From NCBI RefSeq assembly GCF_043195105.1, contig NZ_JBAFWO010000001.1: a stretch of 64,000 nucleotides of DNA. The stretch is one strand, 5' to 3'. The position numbers were made by a program, and so were the translations under genes. This DNA comes from NCEH01 sp002257205. Its GTDB lineage: Bacteria; Pseudomonadota; Alphaproteobacteria; Rhizobiales; Xanthobacteraceae. The notes below the pieces were generated by a model. It saw only the letters and a program-made list of their open reading frames with translations. It was not told where the DNA came from and ran no database searches. Below, piece after piece: positions 1 to 9,031 of this stretch; the first letter of the stretch is position 1, and each line of letters begins with the position of its first letter.

Positions 1-735
1 GGTCGTGACCTGGTCCGAGGTATAGAGCCGCCGATGCACCTGGGCCACCGCCGCGACCCGCCCCCGCGCCGCGTTCAGCGCCTCCTGAACTTCCACATTC
101 TCCGTGGCGCCGGCCTGGACATGGAGCAGCGAGACGATGATCTGCAAGGAATTGCCGACCCGGTGATTCATTTCCCGCAGCAGCAGCGCGCGTTCGGCGG
201 CGAGCGCTTCGAACCGGTCGCGCGCGGCGCGGATTTCCGCCTCGGCCGCCTCATGCGCCTTGCGCATCTTCACCGCGTCGAGCGCGGCCGCGATGGCCGA
301 GCGCAGCAGCTCGATGAAATCCCCCTGGATTTCCTTCACCACATAATCGGTGGCGCCCGCCTTCAGCGCGGCGACGGCGATGCGGCTCTCCTGGGTGCCG
401 GTGACATAGACCACGGGCGGGGGATCGGGCAGCGCGCGGATCGCGGCGAGGGTTTCCAGGCCGTCCTGTCCGGGCATGTAATGGTCGAGCGCCACCACAT
501 GGATGCCGCCCTGCGCCAGCCGGGCGAGGCCATCGGTGCCCGAGGTCGCGGTCTCCACAACATAGCCGAGCCGCCCCAGCTGGCGCTGCACGAGACGGCC
601 GAGGCCGGGATCGTCGTCGACATAGAGCACCCGCACGGCGTCCGCCTGCGCGCCGTCCACGCGCGCGCCATCGACCTGCGCGGCGGCTTCGCGCGCACGC
701 CTTGGGACCTCGTCGGGCTGCGCCGCTTCGGGCAT
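1..735 (-). CDS. Receiver-HisKA_2 hybrid sensor kinase (3' end outside window)
   Basis: Open frame of 245 codons from an ATG at 735 to the window edge with no stop, so the C-terminal part is missing. A receiver domain spans about residues 28-150, with acidic pocket VDDD, phospho-acceptor Asp84 (in ALDHYMPG), Thr in VTGT and Lys in VVKE. A HisKA_2-type dimerisation region follows, with the phospho-His in EMNHRVGNS (His191) and the family's VHRRLYTSD stretch at the edge; an HATPase domain should lie outside. The start overlaps the stop of the upstream response regulator (TGATG), indicating translational coupling in one operon. Such proteins act as cytoplasmic phosphorelay parts. The signal sensed cannot be told from the sequence. 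Confidence 0.88.
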   Translation of the reverse strand, partial: MPEAAQPDEVPRRAREAAAQVDGARVDGAQADAVRVLYVDDDPGLGRLVQRQLGRLGYVVETATSGTDGLARLAQGGIHVVALDHYMPGQDGLETLAAIRALPDPPPVVYVTGTQESRIAVAALKAGATDYVVKEIQGDFIELLRSAIAAALDAVKMRKAHEAAEAEIRAARDRFEALAAERALLLREMNHRVGNSLQIIVSLLHVQAGATENVEVQEALNAARGRVAAVAQVHRRLYTSDQVTT

Positions 736-1172
736 CACTTGGCCTTTGGCACCTGGATGACGGAAAAGAACAGGCCCAACTGACGGATCGCGTTCGCGAA
801 ATTCTCGTAATTGACCGGCTTGGTCACATAGACGTTGGCGCCGAGGTCATAGCAGCGCTGGATTTCCACCTTGTCGTCGGTGGTGGTGAGCACGACCACG
901 GGCGACAGCCGCAGGTGCTCATTCTCCTTGATGCGCTTGAGAATATCCACCCCGGTCATGTCCGGCAGGTTGAGATCCAGCAGCACCAGCAGGGCGCGGC
1001 CGGCATTCTGGGCGGCGGTGCCGTCGGGTCCGAACAGGAAATTGACCGCGCTCGTGCCGTCGGTGAAGGGAAGAATCTCGTTCAGCACGCCGGCGCGGCG
1101 GATATTCTTCTCGATCAGACGGGCATGCCCCTCGTCATCCTCGATCATGATGATGGTGACGTGCTCAGTCAT
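735..1172 (-). CDS. Single-domain response regulator (Rcp1/CheY-like)
   Basis: 145-residue protein that is only a receiver domain. It starts MTEHVTIIMIEDDE, with acidic residues 11-13, phospho-acceptor Asp66 in VLLDLNLPD, VVLTTT for the switch Thr, and the conserved Lys in VTKPVNYENF. The DLNLPDMTGVDIL and YVTKPVNYENF segments resemble the Rcp1 group that partners membrane or phytochrome kinases. The ATG at 1172 was chosen because it overlaps the 3' end of the kinase gene by 8 nt and begins exactly at the domain; the frame is open further upstream but that part lies inside the kinase. It most likely shuttles phosphate between the CHASE3 kinase upstream and the receiver-kinase downstream. Confidence 0.92.
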   Translation of the reverse strand: MTEHVTIIMIEDDEGHARLIEKNIRRAGVLNEILPFTDGTSAVNFLFGPDGTAAQNAGRALLVLLDLNLPDMTGVDILKRIKENEHLRLSPVVVLTTTDDKVEIQRCYDLGANVYVTKPVNYENFANAIRQLGLFFSVIQVPKAK

Positions 1173-2673
1173 GCTTTCCCTCTTCGGCATTCTGTACCAG
1201 GCGACGCGGCAGCGTGACCTTGAAGGTCGTGCCCCGCCCGAGTTCCGAATCCATGATAATTGCTCCGCCCATTCGTCGCACCAAGGTGCGCACATGGGCA
1301 AGACCAATGCCTTCCCCCGGCCGGTCCTGAGGACCTGAGCGGCGGAACAATTCAAACACTCGGACCTTGTCGCGCGGATCGATGCCGCGCCCGTTGTCGC
1401 TCACCAGATAGGTGATGTATCCGGGGGTCTCGCTGGCGGAAATCTCGATGCGGCCCGGCACGCCGGCGCGCAGATACTTCACTGCATTGTCGATCAGATT
1501 GGCGAAAATCTGCTCCAGCGCCAGGCGGTCGCTGACGATCGGCGGCAGCGGGCCGACCTTGAGGGTCGCGTCGCGCTCCAGCAATTGGTGCGCCATGGTG
1601 GCGCCGATAGTCTCCACCAGCGGCGCGACCTCCACGGGTACCGGATGAAACTCCGCGCGCCCCTGGCGCGACAGGTCGAGGATCGCCTTGATGAGCCGGT
1701 CCATCTTCGTGATGGACGCCTTGATGAAGCCGAACGCCTCCTCGAAATCGCGCCCCAGCTCGGCATCGCCCGCCGCGTCCGTATCATTCGCCTTTTCGCG
1801 CAAAGCGGCGAGGCGATCGAACAGGTCGGTGCGCAGGGCTTCCAGCTCGCTGGTGAAGCCCATGATGTTCACCAGCGGCGAGCGCAGATCGTGGCTGACG
1901 ATATAAGCGAAGCTCTGAATCTCATTATTGGCTTCCTGGAGATCGGCGGTGCGCTCCAGCACGCGCCGTTCCAGGCTCTGGTTCGCGTTCGCCACCTGCT
2001 TGTGCGCGTCGCGCAGGGCCTCGGTGTTGCGCTGGACCAGGTGCATGGACAGGCCGGCAAGCCCGATGATCGCGACCACGCCGACGAGATTCACCAGCAG
2101 CAGCCACAGGCTGGTCTGGTTGGACGAGGTGGTGCGCTGGGCGAGCAGCCGCTCTTCCTGGTCCTTCATGGCATCGATCTGGGTGGTGATCTCGCGCATG
2201 AGGGTCTCGCCGCGATCGGTGCGCACGATCTTGAGGGCGCCCGCCACATCGCCGGACTTGAACATCTCCACGGTCTGGCGCAGTTCCGCCAGCTTCTGGG
2301 CAACGTTCGGCTCAAGCGCCCCGAGTGCCTGCTGGCGCTCGGGATTGTCCGCCGTGGTGGCGCGAGCCTGCAACAGCGTGGGCGCGACCTGCGCAAGGGT
2401 CTCCTCGAAAAATTCCAGATAGCTGGTATCGCCCGTCAAAAGATAGCCGCGCTGCGCGCTCTCCGCGCGCCGCACCATGATCTGCACCTGGGAGAGCATG
2501 TTCTCCACCCGAAGCGTATGGCTGACCTGGGCTGAATCCTCCTTCGCCCGGTTCACCAGCCAGATGGAGGCGGCGCTGATCGCGATGAGAACCACGAAGC
2601 CGAGGGCCAGAACGGCCGACTGGCTCAACCCGCGGGACCGGCGCAGAGGTTCAAGAAGAGGCAGGGACGTCAA
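1165..2673 (-). CDS. CHASE3-domain sensor histidine kinase
   Basis: 502-residue inner-membrane kinase. Helices at about residues 18-40 and 189-210 flank a periplasmic CHASE3-like sensor (features AESAQRGYLLTGD). A short coiled coil leads to HisKA with His261 in YIVSHDLRSPL, then an HATPase_c domain with N-box NLIDNAVKY, DNGRGID and GEGIGLAHVRTLVRRMGG. The start is a TTG at 2673 with a GGAG Shine-Dalgarno about 9 nt before it. It is the first gene of a three-gene phosphorelay operon and ends inside the start of the response regulator. Ligand unknown. The architecture is common in alphaproteobacterial stress or light relays, but no specific role can be assigned. Confidence 0.9.
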   Translation of the reverse strand: MTSLPLLEPLRRSRGLSQSAVLALGFVVLIAISAASIWLVNRAKEDSAQVSHTLRVENMLSQVQIMVRRAESAQRGYLLTGDTSYLEFFEETLAQVAPTLLQARATTADNPERQQALGALEPNVAQKLAELRQTVEMFKSGDVAGALKIVRTDRGETLMREITTQIDAMKDQEERLLAQRTTSSNQTSLWLLLVNLVGVVAIIGLAGLSMHLVQRNTEALRDAHKQVANANQSLERRVLERTADLQEANNEIQSFAYIVSHDLRSPLVNIMGFTSELEALRTDLFDRLAALREKANDTDAAGDAELGRDFEEAFGFIKASITKMDRLIKAILDLSRQGRAEFHPVPVEVAPLVETIGATMAHQLLERDATLKVGPLPPIVSDRLALEQIFANLIDNAVKYLRAGVPGRIEISASETPGYITYLVSDNGRGIDPRDKVRVFELFRRSGPQDRPGEGIGLAHVRTLVRRMGGAIIMDSELGRGTTFKVTLPRRLVQNAEEGKHD

Positions 2674-2901
2674 AGACCGGGTCTCCGTGCGAATGGGCGG
2701 CCATCACACGCGCAGCGCGACGATGGAGGGGCACGCATCCTCCTGGACCGGGTGATCCAAGAATAGCGCGGCTATCCCTCTGGAAACAACGTTCGGCCAA
2801 GGAAGTTGCAGGCAGGTGGAAATAAAAGCCGAGCCACAGCTTGTAGGTTCCGCGCCGACGCGCTTGGATAAGCGCACGATCTCATTGCAAGTTGGAGTAT
2901 C

Positions 2902-4287
2902 ATGCAGCGTTCAGGAGCCGGCACCCTTCCTCAAGATGCCACCGGAGCCGCCACGCTCGGCGAGGCGGACGCTTATGTCGAAGCCCACGGGGTGCCCGAC
3001 ATCGTCGAAGTGCTCCTGCCGGACACCAGCGGAGTGCTGCGCGGCAAATGGCTGCCCGGCCATGCGCTGTCCAAAGTCTGGGACAGTGGGGTGCCGATTC
3101 CGCTCTCCATCTTCGGGCTGGACGTGTGGGGGTGCGAGGTCGCGGAGACCGGCATTCACCTTGAAACCGGGGACAAGGATGGGTTGTGCTGGCCCGTGCC
3201 CGGCACGCTGAAGCCGGTGCCCTGGTCGCCGCGCGCCGCCGCCCAGGTGCTCATCACCATGCATGAGCCCGACGGTACGCCCTGGATTCTCGATCCGCGC
3301 CAGCAATTGGCGAAGCTGGTGGACCGGCTCGCCGCCCTCGGCCTGACGCCGTGCGTCGCCTTCGAGCTGGAATTCTATCTGCTGAAGCCCGGCGCGGAGG
3401 GCGCCCCGCCCGAGCCGGTGTTTCCCGCCACCGGCCAGGCGCGGCAGAACATGTATGCCATGTCGGATCTCGATGCGTTCGCCCCGGTGCTGCACGACAT
3501 GCGCGCGGCGGCTGAGGCGCAGGACCTGCCCACCGATACGGTGATCTCGGAAGCCGCGCCGGGCCAGTTCGAGGTCAATCTCTACCACCGCGCCGACGCG
3601 CTCAAGGCGGCGGATGATGCCATCCTGCTGCGCCGTGCCATCGAGGGCGTGGCCCGCAAGCACGGGCTGCGCGCCACCTTCATGGCCAAGCCGCTCGCCG
3701 ATTTCGCCGGCAACGGCATGCATGTGCATGTGAGCCTGCAGGATCGCGACGGCCGCAACGTGTTCGCCCGCGAAGGCGGGGAGGGGGACGCCCTGCTGCG
3801 GCACGGCGCCGGCGGGCTGCTCTCCACCATGGCGGACGCGACGCTGCTGTTCGTGCCGAGCTATAACGGCTATCGCCGCCTCGTGCCGGGCTCCTACGCG
3901 CCGACCGGCATCACCTGGGGCTACGATAATCGGTCCGTGGCCGTGCGCGTGCCCAACGGCCCGCCCCAGGCGCGGCGCCTGGAGCATCGCATCGCCGGGG
4001 CCGAGGCGCATCCACATCTGGTTCTCGCGGGCATTCTTGCCGGCATCCTGGAAGGCATCGAAGCGCAGATCGAGCCGCCGGAGCCGCTCATCGGCAATGC
4101 CTATGATTATGACGTGCCGCGCCTTTCGCCTTCCATGGCGGAAGCGGTGCAGCGGTTCGCCGGCTCCGATTTCATCGCCCGCGCGTTCGGGGAGGAATAT
4201 CGCCGGGTCTATGCGGTGATGAAGCAGGCCGAGCTGGACGCCTTCACGCGGGTGATCCTGCCGCTGGAATACGAGACCTATCTATAG
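2902..4287 (+). CDS. Glutamine synthetase family protein (gamma-glutamyl-amine ligase type)
   Basis: 461 residues, the usual size of GlnA/PuuA-type ligases that join an amine to the gamma-carboxyl of glutamate using ATP. The N-terminal beta-grasp carries DTSGVLRGKWLP. The catalytic domain shows FELEFYL, SEAAPGQFEVNL, the GNGMHVHVSL block and SYNGYRRLVPGSYAPTGITW followed by the NRS(V/A)AVRVP strand. These match the PuuA/GlnA-IV branch rather than the ammonia-assimilating GlnA, since no adenylylation-site Tyr region is evident. An ATG at 2902 with GGAG 6 nt upstream sets the start. It diverges from the kinase operon across 228 nt. Likely substrate is a polyamine or similar amine; this is inference from the subfamily. 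Confidence 0.85.
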   Translation: MQRSGAGTLPQDATGAATLGEADAYVEAHGVPDIVEVLLPDTSGVLRGKWLPGHALSKVWDSGVPIPLSIFGLDVWGCEVAETGIHLETGDKDGLCWPVPGTLKPVPWSPRAAAQVLITMHEPDGTPWILDPRQQLAKLVDRLAALGLTPCVAFELEFYLLKPGAEGAPPEPVFPATGQARQNMYAMSDLDAFAPVLHDMRAAAEAQDLPTDTVISEAAPGQFEVNLYHRADALKAADDAILLRRAIEGVARKHGLRATFMAKPLADFAGNGMHVHVSLQDRDGRNVFAREGGEGDALLRHGAGGLLSTMADATLLFVPSYNGYRRLVPGSYAPTGITWGYDNRSVAVRVPNGPPQARRLEHRIAGAEAHPHLVLAGILAGILEGIEAQIEPPEPLIGNAYDYDVPRLSPSMAEAVQRFAGSDFIARAFGEEYRRVYAVMKQAELDAFTRVILPLEYETYL

Positions 4288-4406
4288 CATCCCGGCCGCG
4301 GCGTCGGTTCGTCGCGGCCGGCGGGCCACCGCGCCTTGAGGCAGATCAAGGTGGCATGAGCCGGCGGGATTAGCGTTGCGCCCCTAACATTTGGGGGAGC
4401 AACGCC

Positions 4407-4514
4407 ATGCCTGCCGATATCGCCATCGTCATTTCCGCCATCGTCGCCGCCTTCGTCCTGTTCGCGGCCGTGCTCGCATGGGCGGATGTCTACACCGGCA
4501 AGGCGAAGTCCTGA
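4407..4514 (+). CDS. 35-residue single-pass membrane peptide
   Basis: A 36-codon frame (including stop) with a strong GGGGGAG ribosome site 7 nt before the ATG. The product starts MPADIAIVISAIV and is one hydrophobic helix (about residues 5-25) followed by a short polar tail ending YTGKAKS. It lies 119 nt after the ligase gene and before a bidirectional terminator. The strong ribosome site and clean helix argue that it is translated. Function unknown. It resembles other tiny Hyphomicrobiales membrane proteins in layout only. Confidence 0.6.
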   Translation: MPADIAIVISAIVAAFVLFAAVLAWADVYTGKAKS

Positions 4515-4597
4515 CGGCCGGGCCGGTGCCGCGGCACCGGCGCGGGAGGTCGGCCAAGGGGCCGGCCAAGAGGTCGGAAAAGCATTGGCGCTGAACG

Positions 4598-4627
4598 AAA
4601 AAGGCCCGGCGCATTGCCGGGCCTTTT
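4598..4627 (-). terminator. Bidirectional rho-independent terminator after rpoD
   Basis: AAGGCCCGGC and GCCGGGCCTT pair around a 5-nt loop. A-run before and T-run after make it work on both strands. It lies 27 nt after the rpoD stop and about 80 nt after the small membrane peptide gene. Confidence 0.85.
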
Positions 4628-4654
4628 GACTTCAGGGGCGCGGCTGCGCCCGGC

Positions 4655-6664
4655 TTAGTTATCCAGGAACGAGCGCAGCTTGCGCGAGCGGCTCGGGTGC
4701 TTGAGCTTGCGCAGGGCCTTGGCTTCGATCTGGCGGATACGTTCGCGCGTGACGCTGAACTGCTGGCCCACCTCTTCCAAGGTGTGATCGGTGTTCATGC
4801 CGATGCCGAAGCGCATGCGCAGCACGCGTTCCTCGCGCGGGGTGAGCGAGGCGAGCACGCGGGTGGTGGTTTCCCGCAGGTTCGACTGGATCGCCGCGTC
4901 GATGGGCAGGATCGCGTTCTTGTCCTCGATGAAGTCGCCGAGATGGCTGTCCTCCTCGTCACCGATGGGCGTTTCGAGGGAGATCGGCTCCTTGGCGATC
5001 TTCAGGACCTTGCGGACCTTTTCCAGCGGCATGCCGAGCTTCTCCGCCAGCTCTTCCGGGGTCGGCTCGCGGCCGATCTCGTGCAGCATCTGGCGCGAGG
5101 TGCGCACGATCTTGTTGATCGTCTCGATCATGTGCACGGGAATGCGGATGGTGCGCGCCTGATCGGCGATCGAACGGGTGATCGCCTGGCGAATCCACCA
5201 GGTGGCATAGGTTGAGAACTTGTAGCCGCGCCGATACTCGAACTTATCGACCGCCTTCATGAGGCCGATATTGCCTTCCTGGATCAGGTCCAGGAATTGC
5301 AGGCCGCGGTTCGTGTATTTCTTGGCGATGGAGATGACGAGGCGCAGATTGGCTTCGACCATTTCCTTCTTGGCCTGGCGGGCTTCCTTCTCGCCCTTCT
5401 GGACCATTTGCACGATCTTGCGGAATTCCGCGATCTCAAGCGCGGTCTCGGTGGCGAGCGCGTGGATGTCCCCGCGCAGGTCCTTGATGCCGTCCTTCTC
5501 GTGGGCGACGAAGCCCTTCCAGCCCTTGGAGCCGAGCTTGGAGACCCGCAGCACCCATTTCGGGTCCAGCTCATAGCCCTGGTACTGCTTGAGGAAGTCC
5601 TCGCGCTGTACGCCATAGCTCTCGGCGAGGCGCAGCAGGCGGCCTTCGAGGCCCACGAGGCGCTTGTTGATCTCGTACAGCTGCTCCACCAGGGCGTCGA
5701 TGCGGGCCTGGTTGAGGGAGAGCGACTTCACGTCGAGGACGAGGTCTTCCTTGAGCTTCTTGGCCTTGCGCTCCTGCGCCGGCGACAAGGTCTCGTTGTT
5801 GAGCCGGGATTCGACGTTCTGGTCCTGCAGGCGCCGCAGCTTCTTGTAGCTGTCGGCGATGCGGTCGAAGGTCTCCACGACCTTCGGCTTGATCTCGGTT
5901 TCCATGGCGGCGAGCGACAGGGAATTCTCCATGTCGTCCTCGTCGTCGCCGGGCGAGGCGCCGTCGCCCAGCAAGCCGTCCTCGCCGGCCTCCGGGGCGA
6001 GCGCGGTCTCGCCTTCCATGACCGGCGGCGGCACGTTCTTGCCTTCCGGGCCGGCATAGGTGGCTTCCAGATCGATGATGTCGCGCAGCAGCACGCGGCC
6101 TTCGGTCAGCTCATCGCGCCAGATGATGATGGCCTGGAAGGTCAGCGGGCTCTCGCACAAGCCGGCGATCATCGCCTCGCGGCCGGCCTCGATGCGCTTG
6201 GCGATGGCGATTTCGCCCTCGCGCGACAGCAGCTCCACCGTGCCCATCTCGCGCAGATACATGCGCACGGGATCGTCGGTGCGCTCGGCCGGCTCGGACT
6301 TGCTCTCCGAGCGGGCGACCGCACGGGGCGCGGCTTCGGTGAGTTCGCCGCCCTCGACCTCTTCCGGCTCGTCGGCGGCTTCGGTCTCTTCCGCCTGCTC
6401 TTCCTCGGCTGCCTCTTCGGCCTCAACGACATTGATGCCCATGTCGTTGAGCATCGCGAGGGTGTCCTCGATCTGCTCGGAGGTCACTTCCTCGGAGGGC
6501 ATCACTTCGTTGAGCTGCTCATAGGTCACATAGCCGCGGCGCTTGGCGTTCTTGATCATTTTCCGAACGGCCGCGTCCGACAGGTCGAGCAACGGCCCGT
6601 CGGGGCTGTCGTTCTCCTTCTCCGGCGCTTCGGTCGCTTCGGTCGCCTGCTTCGCCATGGACAT
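4655..6664 (-). CDS. rpoD: RNA polymerase primary sigma factor RpoD (sigma-70)
   Basis: 669 residues, the normal length of alphaproteobacterial housekeeping sigma. Region 1.1 sits in the first 100 residues (MIKNAKRRGYVTYEQLNEVM). An acidic linker is followed by region 1.2 (DDPVRMYLREMG), a large non-conserved region, region 2 (NLRLVISIAKKY, FLDLIQEGNIGLMKAVDKFEY, TYATWWIRQAITR), region 3 and region 4 (the -35-binding helix in FSVTRERIRQIEAKALRKL). It directs RNA polymerase to most promoters. It lies 198 nt downstream of dnaG on the same strand, the classic macromolecular-synthesis order, and ends at a strong terminator. Confidence 0.98.
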   Translation of the reverse strand: MSMAKQATEATEAPEKENDSPDGPLLDLSDAAVRKMIKNAKRRGYVTYEQLNEVMPSEEVTSEQIEDTLAMLNDMGINVVEAEEAAEEEQAEETEAADEPEEVEGGELTEAAPRAVARSESKSEPAERTDDPVRMYLREMGTVELLSREGEIAIAKRIEAGREAMIAGLCESPLTFQAIIIWRDELTEGRVLLRDIIDLEATYAGPEGKNVPPPVMEGETALAPEAGEDGLLGDGASPGDDEDDMENSLSLAAMETEIKPKVVETFDRIADSYKKLRRLQDQNVESRLNNETLSPAQERKAKKLKEDLVLDVKSLSLNQARIDALVEQLYEINKRLVGLEGRLLRLAESYGVQREDFLKQYQGYELDPKWVLRVSKLGSKGWKGFVAHEKDGIKDLRGDIHALATETALEIAEFRKIVQMVQKGEKEARQAKKEMVEANLRLVISIAKKYTNRGLQFLDLIQEGNIGLMKAVDKFEYRRGYKFSTYATWWIRQAITRSIADQARTIRIPVHMIETINKIVRTSRQMLHEIGREPTPEELAEKLGMPLEKVRKVLKIAKEPISLETPIGDEEDSHLGDFIEDKNAILPIDAAIQSNLRETTTRVLASLTPREERVLRMRFGIGMNTDHTLEEVGQQFSVTRERIRQIEAKALRKLKHPSRSRKLRSFLDN

Positions 6665-6862
6665 CTCCTGACAAGTCGCCGCGTGTGTTCCACGGCGAAA
6701 CGGCGACGCAACCCCAAGAGGATTTCGCCGCCTTCCCTTAATCGCGTGGGCGACCCTAGGGCCGTCCCGTTAAATCAGCCTGAACCGGACCGCCTGTGAA
6801 AGCGGAAGGTTCCATTTGCGCAGCGCACCACACTGCGGCAAGAAAGGGCCACGCTTGGTGAT

Positions 6863-8785
6863 TCACACCGATCGTGCAGAGCCGCGTCCGGACGACGCGC
6901 CGAATCCCTCGACCAGGGCTTCGGTCCCCTCCACGGCCGAGAGGCGTTCCCGCACATCGCGCAGCCATGCGAAATTGGCTTCGCTCGGGTCATCTCCCAG
7001 AGAGCGTTCAGCCTCCCTCAATTCTCTAGATAACGCGTAAGCCTTGCGATGCAAGGCCGTACACTGGCTCCACCAGAGCCTGACATCCTCTGCGCCGGTA
7101 TCAGGATAGGCTGGCCAGTCCATTCTGGGGTTTGCGACCGCCCGTGCGCGCCGGGAAAGCGCCTCGACGCCCATTTTTTCCAGCTGATGGGCAAGACTTT
7201 GCGAATCACCCGCCTTGCCTTCCATATGGGCATCGAGCAAAGCGCGCCGCAGGGTGTCGGCGTCAGCGTTTGCGAACGGCAATTCGGCGATATCCTCGCC
7301 ATTCTCGTCCATCAGCCAGGGGTGGTTGAGCAGGCAGAACAAAAGCAGCGCCTCGCCCCGCGGCAGGGAGGACAGGGGGCCGCGGATCAGCGAGGTGCGG
7401 GACAATTCCCCGCCGCCGCGCACCACGAGGGGTTCCTCGCGCGGCTTGAACCGCCCGCCGCGCATATCGGGGTTGCGCGCACGGCCTGCCGCAACGAAGC
7501 CGCGCGCCTCGCGTGGCGGGGAGAGCAGGCGCTTCAGCCGCTCGTTCAAATCCTGGCGATAATGCCGGCGGACATTTTCGTCGGCGATGGTTGAGACCAC
7601 TTCGCCGATGCGGGCTTCGAGCGCGGCGCGGCGCTCGGGGGTTTCCAGATTGGCGCCCTCCAGCTCGCGCGCCCACAGCATTGCGGCGAGCGGCTCGGCG
7701 CGGGCGAGCACCGCCTCCATGGCGTCGCGGCCACTGCGGCGGATCAGATCGTCCGGGTCCTGGCCCTCGGGGAGCATGCCGAAGGAGAGGCTGCGGCCGG
7801 GCTTGAGATGGGGCAGGGCGAGATCTATCGCCCGGAACGCCGCGCGCCGGCCGGCCTTGTCGCCGTCGAACAGCAGCACCGGTTCCTCGGCCATGCGCCA
7901 GAGCAATTGCAACTGGTCCTCGGTGAGGGCGGTGCCGAGCGGGGCAACGGTGCCCTCGAACCCCGCTTCCACCATGGCGATCACGTCCACATAGCCTTCC
8001 ACCGCGATCACCCGCGCGCCCTTATGGACCGCCGCGCGCGCGGAAAAGCCGTTGTAAAGCAAGGATCCCTTATGGAAGAGGACGGTTTCCGGCGAGTTGA
8101 GATATTTCGCCGCCACGTCCTTTTCCAGCGCCCGCCCGCCGAACGCCACTACCCGGCCCTTGAGGTCGGTGATGGGAAACATCACCCGGTCGCGGAACCG
8201 GTCGTAGGGCACGGGAATATCGTCGCCGGCGATCAGCAGGCCGGTTTCCACCATGTCGGCGACGCTCACGCCCGCCTTGCCGAGCGCTTCCTTCAGCGCA
8301 TAGCGATCGGGCGCGGCATAGCCGAGATGGAAGCGCTTCTGGATGGTGGGGCCGAGATCCCGGTCGGCGAGATAGCCGCGCGCCTTGGCCCCGGCGCGGG
8401 CTTGGAGATTGTCCTCGAAATAGCGCGCGGCAAGCGCCATCACATCGTGCAGGGAGCGGCGGCGCTCTTCCTTCGCGGCGGCTTCCGGCGTCACCTGCGG
8501 CAGCGCAAGGCCGGCCATGGACGCGAGCCGCTCGACCGCCTCGGCGAACGGCAGGCCCTCGGTCTCCATCAGGAAATCGAACACGTCGCCATGCTTCCCG
8601 GACGAGAAGCAATGGTAGAAGCCCTTCTGGTCATTGACGAAAAACGAGGGGGTCTTCTCGGCGTTGAAGGGCGAGAGGCCGGCGAACTCGCGCCCCTGCT
8701 TCTTCAGCTTGACGCGCCGACCCACCACTTCCGACACGGGAAGCCGTGCGCGGATCTCATCGAGGAATGAGGGTGGAAAGCGCAT
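6863..8785 (-). CDS. dnaG: DNA primase DnaG with degenerate zinc-finger site
   Basis: 640 residues. It makes the RNA primers for replication. The order is a CHC2-like N-terminal domain (residues 1-100), a catalytic core with the TOPRIM signature (VIAVEGYVDVIAM, EPVLLFDGDKAGRRAA) at about 250-350, and a C-terminal helicase-binding region. The N-terminal zinc site is unusual: the expected Cys-x2-His-x17-Cys-x2-Cys is Ser38-x2-Asn41-x17-Cys59-x2-Ser62, so three of four ligands are gone while the surrounding fold sequence (EKTPSFFVNDQKGFYHCF) is kept. rpoD follows on the same strand. The gene is otherwise intact and surely functional. Confidence 0.96.
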   Translation of the reverse strand: MRFPPSFLDEIRARLPVSEVVGRRVKLKKQGREFAGLSPFNAEKTPSFFVNDQKGFYHCFSSGKHGDVFDFLMETEGLPFAEAVERLASMAGLALPQVTPEAAAKEERRRSLHDVMALAARYFEDNLQARAGAKARGYLADRDLGPTIQKRFHLGYAAPDRYALKEALGKAGVSVADMVETGLLIAGDDIPVPYDRFRDRVMFPITDLKGRVVAFGGRALEKDVAAKYLNSPETVLFHKGSLLYNGFSARAAVHKGARVIAVEGYVDVIAMVEAGFEGTVAPLGTALTEDQLQLLWRMAEEPVLLFDGDKAGRRAAFRAIDLALPHLKPGRSLSFGMLPEGQDPDDLIRRSGRDAMEAVLARAEPLAAMLWARELEGANLETPERRAALEARIGEVVSTIADENVRRHYRQDLNERLKRLLSPPREARGFVAAGRARNPDMRGGRFKPREEPLVVRGGGELSRTSLIRGPLSSLPRGEALLLFCLLNHPWLMDENGEDIAELPFANADADTLRRALLDAHMEGKAGDSQSLAHQLEKMGVEALSRRARAVANPRMDWPAYPDTGAEDVRLWWSQCTALHRKAYALSRELREAERSLGDDPSEANFAWLRDVRERLSAVEGTEALVEGFGASSGRGSARSV

Positions 8786-8947
8786 GGGTTGGATGTCGAC
8801 TCGCGTCTCATGCGCATTTTAGCGCGGGAATGGACAATCGGGCACCGTAGCGCAGATGCGGGGCGGTTTCTCGTCTATGCCCGCAATCCCCTTAATTCAC
8901 AGGTGTCGGCCTTTCCGGGGCGCGGCTCCCTCATGCATCGAAATGCG

Positions 8948-9030
8948 CCCTCTCCCGCGTGCGGGGGAGGGTTGGGGAGGGGGCGGGCAAGCCTGTGCGG
9001 GGCGCGTAAAGCGCGCGGCCCTCCCCCCTG
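8948..9030. repeat. GC-rich REP-like palindrome, divergent copy
   Basis: Lies between dnaG and yqeY. The left arm, CCCTCTCCCGCGTGCGGGGG and onward, matches the arms of the repeats at 45591 and 30803; the right arm is reduced to CCCTCCCCCCTG. No coding potential. Confidence 0.6.
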
Positions 9031-9031
9031 C

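Noticed and set aside
2674..2901. Nitrogen-control (sigma-54/NtrC) site before the GS-family gene
   Set aside because: No convincing GG-N10-GC sigma-54 promoter or NtrC palindrome could be placed.
5297..6799. Long open frame (500 codons) antisense to rpoD, and similar ones opposite zwf, pgi and rne
   Set aside because: They mirror the codon bias of high-GC genes on the other strand, have low-complexity Leu/Gly/His/Arg composition, no ribosome sites and no family motifs.
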